From: Hypsibius dujardini
Lineage: Eukaryota > Tardigrada > Eutardigrada > Parachela > Hypsibiidae
Length of the DNA stretch: 27,598 nucleotides
Direction of reading: 5' to 3'
Assembly: GCA_001579985.1 (NCBI GenBank)
Contig: LRSR01000031.1
Span: 1-27,598 of the forward strand
Shown: positions 11,037 to 19,116 of the stretch, in pieces
How positions within the stretch are numbered: position 1 is the stretch's first letter
Layout of the letters: each line of letters starts with the position of its first letter
Translations under genes and position numbers: made by a program
The notes under the pieces: model-generated
The model's input: only the letters and a program-made list of their open reading frames with translations
What the model was told of the DNA's origin: nothing
Database searches by the model: none

Positions 11037-11353
11037 ACACGTGGCAAAAAACCTCAGGCTGACCGAATTAAAGCCAAATTTTTACCGGCGCCCAGCAAAA
11101 TATGGTGGTCGGAGTTTGAGCCCATTTGACCAGATGTGTGTAGCTGTGTCCCACATCGCTTGATTCATTGATTTAACACCAGATCGCCAATACAACTCCA
11201 AGTCAATCAATCAATCGACTGCGTGGTCAGCTGTGGTCAAAAACAGCGGCATAAATTGGCCAAAATGGCTCAAACTCCGACCACCCCCGTTTTGCTGGGC
11301 GCCTGGAAAAATTTGATTTTAATTCGGTCGGCCTGAGGTTTTTTGTCACGTGT
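11037..11353. mobile_element. Foldback/MITE family 1, copy A (317 bp), 3-prime of the LEM gene
   Basis: The ends are long inverted repeats of about 86 bp, starting ACACGTG(G/A)CAAAAAACC and running in to GGTGGTCGGAGTTTGAGCC, with only about eight differences between the arms. The centre holds TCAATCAATCAATCGAC. A second copy lies at 22552-22807. It begins 37 bp after the LEM stop codon, so it probably sits in the 3-prime UTR. No clear target duplication is seen. No ORF is present, so it would be non-autonomous. Confidence 0.82.
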
Positions 11354-11735
11354 GTTTTCTCTCATCACGCGGGAAATTCATTTCTCATTGCCCGACAAAC
11401 CAATTTTTTGCTCTTCCTACCCCGAAAGTAGTCGCACCTTTGCGCCGAAAGTTCATGTGTCCGATATTTTTGAGCAAGCATTTGAGTTTTGATGAAAGTT
11501 CATAAGAGTAATTACTAGCTTTTTTTGAGTTTCTGATAAAAGTGTAATCTCGGGAAGAATCCTATTTTCATTGCTGTTGGTGTGGCTCCCGAAGAAAGTT
11601 TCGTTCATCCACTCTACACCTTTGTGTTCGTCACCGCAAAAGTCCTCGGGAACCTAGAACCTCTCAGAGGATCTCAAAACGTCAGCAATAAGTAGAGCCA
11701 GCAAAAATTTAAATTAGGCCACTAGTTATTTCTTT

Positions 11736-12008
11736 GGCTACGCGCGCTACCGCCTTCCGTATGCCACACGACTTTTTGGCTACGCGCGCTACCGCTTTCC
11801 GTATGCCACACGACTTTTTTGCTACGCGCGCTACCGCTTTCCGTATGCCACACGACTTTTTTGCTACGCGCGCTACCGTTTTCCGTATGCCACACAACTT
11901 TTTGGCTACGCGCGCTACCGCTTTCCGCATGCCACACGACTTTGGCTATGCGCGCTATCGTTTTCCGCATGCCACACGACTTTTTGGCTACGCGTGCTAA
12001 CGTTTTCC
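11736..12008. repeat. 42-bp minisatellite, about 6.5 units, CpG-rich
   Basis: Units start at 11736, 11778, 11820, 11862, 11904, 11944 and 11986. The unit begins GGCTACGCGCGCTACCG and ends ATGCCACACGACTTTTT. The length is 42 bp except one 40-bp unit. Because 42 is divisible by three, frames on both strands stay open (for example 11709-11930 minus and 11734-12000 plus), but these are repeat artefacts. The 380 bp before it (11354-11735) show nothing recognisable. Confidence 0.96.
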
Positions 12009-13286
12009 TCAATTTTTGTATGTTTTGTACACATATTCAGTGAATTCTCAAACGGTCTGCTAGAATCAGTGACTGATCTGGGTGTTGCAGAATTCTTTTT
12101 CGCGACTGCACCCATGGCGTGAATTCGATGTGGCTCAACCCTCTGAAAACCAGTCAGCATACACTTGCTAGATTTGACTGTCACATTCAATTTTCAGCGC
12201 GAGTTCTGGGTCTTTTCGTTCGCGGTTTTTTGCTTTGATATTTTTACCACATATTTATTTAGATTCAAAAAACAAATTCTGAAAAAACTTTTCAAAGGGA
12301 TAGGAACCTACTTAGCACCACCTTTGCTTACACTTGGACCGCCCGAACAATATCCAGTCCAACGTGCCGACATTTTTTTTCTCAGTATCGAAAAAATAAG
12401 GGACTTGAGACTGATCCTTAGGGCATCTAGTAAAACTGGTATTGCAATATTCGAGTGAATACAAGCGGAGTTAAAAATTAATAACCATTAGGAAAAGGTT
12501 AGAACTCTGCCTAATGATTCGCTGCGCTACCACTGTGAGTAACCAATACGAGTGACGTGTAACTGACATTTCGTGACTGTGTAATCACTCATTTGACGGC
12601 TTTTTTCCATTCTTCGTCAGCGGCACCACGGTTCATGCCACCATTGAAACGGTTACAACGGTTAGAGTTGTGGGGAATTTTCCAAACGAATCCGTTCAGT
12701 TTTGCAAGGAATCCTTCAGCGTTTTCCGTAATCTAGCAAAGTTTTGCTAGACCCGGTTCTATTCGTAAACCGAAAACACCTGGTTACCAGAGGATCAAAT
12801 TTAACTTCAAAAGAACGGCCCATGTCAACTTCAGAACCTAAAAGTTTATCGAGATGGGGCTTCACACTGTCCGAAAGTGCGCTCTCATGATTTTCACACT
12901 CAGCTGAGCTAAGAGATTCCCCCACCGAATGTAAAATACGAAATCCGAACAAAATGAGAACAAAGCCGGCATCGAAATCATCAAAGAATGTGTCTCTCCA
13001 CCTGGCTAGTTTGCGAGTCAACGAAGAACGTACAGTTAAATCAGAGTCAGTAATGAGTGTGTCACACAAGGAAAACAAAGACGCCCATAGAGTGCGGGGA
13101 GATATCAAGGGGAGAAGTTATTCGATTAAGATCAGTCGTGGCATCCTCAATTTCGTCTGGTCAGTGGGAATACAGGCAGAGGAACTGCAATCAATACAAC
13201 AAATCATGTCTTCTTCGTATCCATGCATCAAAACACAATTACCCAAAAGGCATTTCGAAGAAAAGCAAACGGCTTCTTGGACTACC
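12009..13286. other. Unassigned intergenic stretch with two overlapping ORFs
   Basis: Nothing in 12009-12700 is recognisable. Between 12716 and 13370 there are overlapping frames of 130 aa (minus, 13108-12716) and 138 aa (plus, 12954-13370). Neither shows a motif, membrane segment or repeat I recognise. The minus frame is the more protein-like (RKLARWRDTFFDDF) and lies downstream of the gag-like fragments on the same strand, so it might be transposon debris. That link is a guess. Confidence 0.4.
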
Positions 13287-13566
13287 GTAATCTCCCGATC
13301 TCAAGGGACAGTTAAGTCCCACCCCCTACAGTCATCGGTTGACTGTTCAATCGGATTCACTGTGTCGTGATTGGTTGAAATTTAAGATAAACTTGGCAGC
13401 GATTGATTAATTGATTGACTAAGCGGAATTTCTTGACGCACACAACAAATCAGTTGATTGATTGATTTTAGATATACAATAACAAACAGTGATGAAGAAA
13501 TAAGATCCGGGGTGGATCAAATTAACTGATAGGGCAAAAAAGTGTTTTTTGAGATCGGGAGATTAC
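13287..13566. repeat. 18-bp perfect inverted repeat, 244 bp apart
   Basis: GTAATCTCCCGATCTCAA at 13287-13304 is the exact reverse complement of 13549-13566. The segment between holds two (TGAT)n patches but no ORF of note. It may be the two ends of a 280-bp element or a duplicated inverted fragment. No matching flanks were found. Confidence 0.6.
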
Positions 13567-13584
13567 GATACCTCACGAGACGTT

Positions 13585-13887
13585 TTAAGTCGAGCGGCCT
13601 TGATCATTGTTCGAGCTGCACTGGTTGGCGCAGGCGCGATGCGGGCCACCACATCGAGCGCAGGCATGTTGATAAGTGCATCGCCGGGCCGTTGCAGGTG
13701 GTGGCGTTGTAGCGAAAGCAGAATTGCGGCTGCTCATCTCAACGTTGCCGCGCTGGCGATCCGCCCTGCTGCTGGTAGTTTCCGTTTCTAAAGTTACAAA
13801 AACAGCCGTACGGGCTTCCCTGGTGACGCGCGGTCTGACGAGTCTGGGAGTGGAAATGACGATCGGACAGCGTGCGACGTGCATCAT
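13585..13887 (-). pseudogene. Decayed retroelement gag-like fragment with C/H zinc finger
   Basis: Minus-strand translation gives CTYQHACARCGGPHRAC in one frame. The residues FCFRYNATTCNGPA lie just upstream in another frame, after an in-frame stop. Put side by side, the two frames show the spacing of the C-x-YN-x-C ... C-x-Y-x-H-x-C-x2-C-GG-x-H finger of DIRS-like and related gag proteins. The frameshift and stop make it a pseudogene. No reverse transcriptase or tyrosine recombinase was found nearby. The family assignment is from memory of the motif and is tentative. Confidence 0.5.
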
Positions 13888-14018
13888 TGTCTAGAAAAGA
13901 TGACTTGTCAAAGACATACGGCAGCGAAAATTTCTGTCGAAGCGCATGACGGCAGTGGCCGAATAATCACACAATTTTTACGACGAAAATTCCAGATACT
14001 CCGAGTATTCCGACAATA

Positions 14019-14158
14019 CTGTAGAATCGGGATAACTTGCGTCACAAGATCATGCAGTACAAACCGACCTGTCTGATTAAATGCAAATTTATTTAGGACC
14101 GCCGGTACAAATTTACGAGGGGGTCCAAACACCGGCGCAAGTTATCCCGATTCTACAG
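14019..14158. mobile_element. Foldback element with CTGTAG ends (140 bp)
   Basis: The arms at 14018-14041 and 14136-14159 are perfect reverse complements over 24 bp, starting (A)CTGTAGAATCGGGATAAC. The left flank is TA and the right flank is TG. Another CTGTAG-ended foldback, flanked by TA on both sides, is at 23186-23292. TA duplication and CTGTAG tips would suit a Tc1/mariner-derived MITE (inference). It lies between the two gag-like fragments. Confidence 0.7.
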
Positions 14159-14226
14159 TGCTTCCGCGTGTTCTTTGCTCAAACTCAATCGGTGAATCAG
14201 TCTCGTACTGTCAGCTAAAAATTCAT

Positions 14227-14505
14227 TCACAGAAAATGCCTTTGCGGACCTGCACACACGTGAAGGGTTTTACAGTTAGCTTCTCGATGGTGGAGGTGGC
14301 CAGACGGAGTTGAGCACACAGGTCGTCGAGTGTCGGCTGAAGGAATGGTGCAATCTTTCTCCGGATTTGCGGCGAGATCATCGTAGAGGATGATCAGCTC
14401 GGCTTGCAACTCGTTGAAGTACACTTTTAATCCCCGGAACTTACACAGATCCTTTAGCTGTTCCACGTTCATGGCTTTAAGGTCCTCGTGAGAGATAAGC
14501 CACAT
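14227..14505 (-). pseudogene. SAP-like N-terminal fragment, probably decayed retroelement ORF1
   Basis: The minus-strand frame starts at 14505 with MWLISHEDLKAMNVEQLKDL, then CKFRGLKVYFNELQAELI. That is the helix-extended-helix pattern of SAP domains. Around 14370 the sensible sequence moves to another frame (PFLQPTLDDLCAQLRLATST), which suggests a frameshift. SAP-like N-termini occur in ORF1/gag of several retroelements, and the gag-like zinc finger lies about 350 bp further on the same strand. A host SAP-domain exon is the alternative. Confidence 0.42.
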
Positions 14506-14714
14506 GTTGATGTTAATGAGATTGTGTGTTGAAACGGTCTGAAACCTACTTTACGCGAAAGCAATTTAGAATTTAAAGAACTATTGGGAAAATTGTTAGA
14601 GAGGTTTTTTGCCAAGAAGAAACTGATATCCCTAAAGGGGACAGACATTGCTTTATATAATTCTAAAAATACAGAGATATGGAAACTAAGCCCGGAGAGT
14701 TTTGCGGTCGATCC

Positions 14715-14930
14715 GGCCGCTGGACTGACGAGTCGCGAAAGGGCAACTGGGAAAAGACCAAGCAGGAACTTGGGAGGAGTTGCCGATTGGCCTATCCAGA
14801 TGAGAGAGCGGAACTGGCCGCTGGACTAATAAGTCGCGAAAGGGCAACTGGGGAAAGACCAAGCAGGCAAGTTGGGAGGAGTTGCCGATTGGCCTATCCA
14901 GATGAGAGAGCGGAACTGGCCGCTGGCCAC
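14715..14930. repeat. About 101-bp tandem duplication, two full units plus a stub
   Basis: Units start GGCCGCTGGACT at 14715, 14816 and (partial) 14918, with 101- and 102-bp periods. Within each unit GGCAACT can pair with AGTTGCC, and GACT-n4-AGTC forms a small hairpin whose loop differs between units (GACG versus AATA). A plus-strand 132-aa frame (14679-15077) runs through, changing repeat phase at the 1-bp length difference. I do not regard it as a gene. The stretch 14931-15519 shows nothing else recognisable. Confidence 0.9.
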
Positions 14931-15519
14931 GGTTGTCGGGTGGGCTATATGACAAACACTGGGCACACTTTTAGTGTGGGAGCTCGCCAGAGCCAACAAA
15001 CCAGAGAAAGTTCGCTGTGTTACAATCAGATTTATGAGATAAATCTACCCCCATCGTGGAAGGTTTTTGAAGGATGAGAAAAATATTGTGCCATCATTTT
15101 GGCAAATCGTTCGTACAAAATTTATTGGTCGACAAAATGTAATGGACTTTGAAAACGTTTCTCAAAACACTCAATGCAGGTGCAGGTAAACTGGATCTAT
15201 CTAGAATATTTTTTTAACATATTATAAGAGAACAGACAGTAGTGGCTTCATTAGATTAAGGTTAATCGTAGTAAGATATGTTCTCACAGATAGGCCAGCG
15301 AAAATGACCAAAGGTCAGTACACACATACGCAGTACAGTGAATGATAGAGCCCGCGTTTATGTTGGGCGAAATGGGAGTTTAGAAGGTCATTTTGAACCA
15401 ATCTTGAAATAAGCAGTATTTGCCAATGTAAATTTGGTTGATTCTGAAGGTGCACACGCAGATACAGGTCGTGTTGTCACGAGCGAGATCAGTTTACCTT
15501 GCTCCTTAAATTGACTTGG

Positions 15520-15859
15520 TGTTTGGGTGGTACCCAACATGTACTCGACACTTGATTATAGTATAATCTATCTGCCTAGTTAACCCATTCCTATCTACTC
15601 TCCCATTCTATAATGTACTTACTCAGCTATTATCACGTACATAGTTCCGCCATGTCGGCAGGAACTAGTACATTAGATCAGGAACTATTCTTTATCCTTG
15701 ACTATATAAGCGTATGTTCTGCAGTAATTTGGAGAGTTCCTTCCTTTATCCTCTAATCTCCTCTACCAGTAAAGTCTTCCCATGATTCTTCTCCTATTAT
15801 TTAGTCTAATAGCTTGTATGTTCAGGTTCTTCCGTTCTAGTAGGAACGGAGGCCTAACA
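15520..15859 (+). mobile_element. Solo LTR, 340 bp, 4-bp target duplication TTGG
   Basis: The segment begins TGTTTGGGTGGTACCCAACA and ends GGAGGCCTAACA, so it has TG..CA ends. It is flanked by TTGG on both sides (15516-15519 and 15860-15863). A TATA-like ACTATATAAGCG sits at about 15700-15711. 4-bp duplications and TG..CA ends fit Ty3/gypsy-type LTRs. No internal region, primer-binding site or second LTR is nearby, so it is solo. Confidence 0.75.
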
Positions 15860-17220
15860 TTGGCTTTTAACTTGATTGACTTGGCTACGCATGTTCAGCA
15901 AACTTTTAAAAAGACTTTTTGACCATTGGTCAAGTTATTTGAGTCGTTTAAACGTTTTTCAAAAATTAGGAGTAATACCAGTGCGAATTAATTGACCTTT
16001 CAGAAGCCTATGCAGGGCCTGTCGTCAATGCTCTATGCCAGACCTGTAATGAACCAGTGGGGGCATTTGGCAGGTCTGCGGCTGAAGGCCTCCAAAAGAC
16101 CTCCCGTAAACATTTGACGGAATCTCACAGACCAGTGAGCGGAGACCGTCGGCAGGGCATGGAATGGCCTTCAATGTACTTCTGCCAACTACACCGCATT
16201 TAAATGAACTAATTTCACTTTATGAAAATTCGTATGAAGATAACTATTGTACAATAAAAAATAATGTGTAATAAGTAATATAAAACACAAGTAATTTTTA
16301 TTAAAAATGAATAAATATAACTACTGAGAAATCGTATCACTAGTAAACGAATTATTTCTTTAATAATTATTGTAAAGTTTAAACTAACATTATTGTTTCG
16401 ATTTAACATAACTTTATTGGGAGCGTTGTTTTATATATTTTTATTGTTGCATTATTTTATTTTATTTGTTTTATTTCTTGTTGTTTTATTTTATTTTATT
16501 TTATTTTATGTGTTGCAGTTTGCATTGGTATCGGCAGGTGCAATGCACATTGCGCATATTATGCGCACCTTACAGATGCATTTTCGCGTTTGTGCATTTC
16601 AGCCGTTGAAACTTAAAAAGTTCATTCTCCGAGTATTATTTTTTTACTTTGCCAAGGTTTTTGGCTCCGTTGAGTTATTTATACCTCCCATCTCTTGCAA
16701 AGAGATTTTCCAGCATGAAGCGTTTGTTTTGGATTTCATTTTTCTTCGTCTGATCTTCGATTCTTGTCTTTTCTCATGTGCATTTCAGTTTTCGGATGAC
16801 AAAATCGAGATGAATTTCTAGTCTGCTAGTGTTGTCGGGAGATTCGCAAATCGATGCTGTTTTTCTTGCAGATTGACTGACCGTTGAGGCACTAGGACTC
16901 ATTTGTTGTCTACTTCTATTGATTCATTGATCAGTCCCTCATTTTTTGCTTTGTGACCTTCTTTTTCTTGAACTCTGCCGTGACAGGGTAAACTGCTTGT
17001 GATAGAATTGTAGTAAAGTAATACGCAAGGCAAATCATAATAGGTTATTACAAGTTTTTTTAGTTCCTGAAGTGAAATTGTAACTAGACGGAGTTCCATT
17101 TACCACACCAATTTTATCGGGAAGTTTTTCCAGAATAAATTTGAAATGTCTGGAAATGAGGAATTCATTTGTTCTAGTGCTTAAAACTACTTAACAGTAT
17201 TGGTGAAGGATGACTACTCT
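15860..17220. other. AT-rich intergenic stretch without genes
   Basis: It contains a TTTTA/TTTTAT microsatellite (about 16470-16509) and very AT-rich sequence at 16200-16420. A hydrophobic 142-aa frame (16393-16821) is driven by the T-rich composition. No exon, tRNA or transposon end was recognised. Confidence 0.65.
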
Positions 17221-17518
17221 TGATAGGCCTAAGTCCTATCGGTAGAGTTCTAGGTTGATTCACGCAAAAGATAATGAGATTTTATTAGACTGAGAAACGA
17301 AATACGAAAAAAACTAAAGAACTCTCTCCCCCCACAACTCACATTCTACTGCTTAAATAGATCAACACACGCAGTCACAAACATAGATTACCTAACGATT
17401 ATGTAAGACACTATATTATTTAAACTGACAAACGGCAAACAGACAAAATAGGTCGACACACAGAAGTTTATATAATTAATAAATATTAAATGGGTAGATG
17501 GTTAGGCAGAGCCTAACA
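17221..17518 (+). mobile_element. Solo LTR, 298 bp, 4-bp target duplication CTCT
   Basis: It begins TGATAGGCCTAAGTCCTATC and ends GGCAGAGCCTAACA. It is flanked by CTCT on both sides (17217-17220 and 17519-17522). An AATAAA signal (about 17480) lies about 40 bp before the end, as expected for an LTR poly(A) site in plus orientation. The sequence differs from the other LTRs here except for the CCTAACA end, so it is a separate family. Confidence 0.7.
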
Positions 17519-19116
17519 CTCTGCCAATTGACCATTGACCAGTCGTTTTGGTTTTTGAAGTGTCTTCTTCATCGTGAATTTCATTGTTCTATATATTGAC
17601 AACATCTGTTAGCTCTCCCTAATAATATTCTGAGACAGATGTCCTCCCGTTATACGCGGCGTTCATTGGGAGGATACATTTTTTGCCTGGAGGGGAAAAA
17701 AATTACCTCCGCGAGTAAAAAAATTATGCCCGGTGTAAAGAGGGGTAGAAAATTGTCTTGGAAATGTCCTGCAAGACAAAAAAGCTCTTGCGACTAATAA
17801 CGATTTTATCGTTTTGAATTATTTGCTTTTCTTGACAGCTTTTCGTTTCTTCTGGTTTTTATTCGCGCCTATGATCCATATTTATGAATTTACCATATAA
17901 ACATAATTATGCCCTTCCGGATGTTTTGTCATGGAAGGTAAAAAAACGATATCTAAAAGGTTCATTTGGTCGCATATATTTATACTTCCAGTTACACTTC
18001 CTATTGCACCTCTTGCTATATCTCCGGAGTATATATTGTCATTGGGGTCTGCAGTATGTGCTCTTGCAGTTCCCGGAAGAAGTTTTTCACTATTTCACAT
18101 AATAGCATTCTGTATAAGACCTGTGTGACGACTTGTGTAGGTGATGGGAGACCAGTGGTGGATGGCAGTTGGATGGCCTACGAGCCAGAGTGAAATGCTC
18201 CTCACGGGTCTTCCATAGGCGTTTTTGGCAGGCCATTGTGGCCCGGTACAGGTCACGTTTTCCCACTGGGTACGGGCAGTGGCAAAAAAATGTGTTTTCT
18301 AATATAGGCAAACGTTTGGGGCCTCGACCTTCGGAAGAAAAGTTTCATAAATAGTTCAACATAAACTTCAATCTTTTCGAAGTGGGCTTGTAAATCAGCG
18401 CAAGTTTCAAAATTACCAGGAACAATATGCCCATTGTTTTATTCAATTTTAAATAAAAAAAATTGTGCCACTTTGCCCACTCTTCGCCCTACCATGAGGA
18501 GTCTAGATTCCGACTTGCGAAGTACCCTAAACGAGCCCCTTTTGATGTAACAGCAGGCATTTAACACGTTTCATTTAGACATTTTGGCCACCTCGAATCC
18601 TGCTGAGACCATTACGACTGAAATGTTTGGCAACTTCTTCCGGACCTAGATCAGTCAGCAAATAACCAAACCATGATATCTGAATTTCAAACAAGAAACC
18701 AAGTTTCAAAAACTGTTGAATTTAACGAAATCACTCAAGCTACCTTTTGCGAAAAAATTTGGAGATCACCATGTCGTGAGTTGACGACAATGGGCGTTAA
18801 CGGGTTAATTGCCTTACCATAACGTATTAGTGTACGCGCGATCATAATTTGTGATTGGATTTCGATCGGTCCGCAGTCCTGTCAGCATGACGGTATTTCT
18901 CGTCGCTATTCGTACGTCAGTTGAATCAAACATCGAAACGTCACTAAACGCCCTTTCGTTTCGCTTTCATCACACCGTCGGGGTGTTGCGTAGATCTGGA
19001 TCATCCTTCCGCACTGTAAAGACAACTGATTTCCCCTCCTGACTATTATTTGGCCTATTCCGAAAACCAGAGATCTTTGTTTGTGGTAGTTTTATATAGA
19101 TTGATCGAACTCTATT
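17519..19116. other. Intergenic stretch upstream of the four-pass gene
   Basis: No gene was found. Short frames around 17884-18354 are unrecognised. The last few hundred bases should contain the promoter and 5-prime UTR of the four-pass gene. A TATA-like TTTTATATAGA lies at about 19090-19100, only about 20 bp before the start codon, so it may not be the promoter element. In-frame TGA at 19102-19104 bounds the coding start. Confidence 0.6.

Noticed and set aside
14725-14745. CTGACGAGTCGCGAAA resembles a hammerhead ribozyme core (CUGANGA...GAAA) in a tandem repeat
   Set aside because: Stem II would be a single base pair. The second repeat unit has CTAATAA in place of the invariant CTGACGA. A simple GACT/AGTC hairpin explains both units better.
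14679-15077. 132-aa ORF as a repeat-containing gene
   Set aside because: The repeat units are read in different frames because of their 101/102-bp lengths, so the protein sequence is not maintained across units.
16393-16821. 142-aa hydrophobic ORF
   Set aside because: Phe/Leu runs come from T-rich low-complexity DNA. No family motif and no start or splice support.
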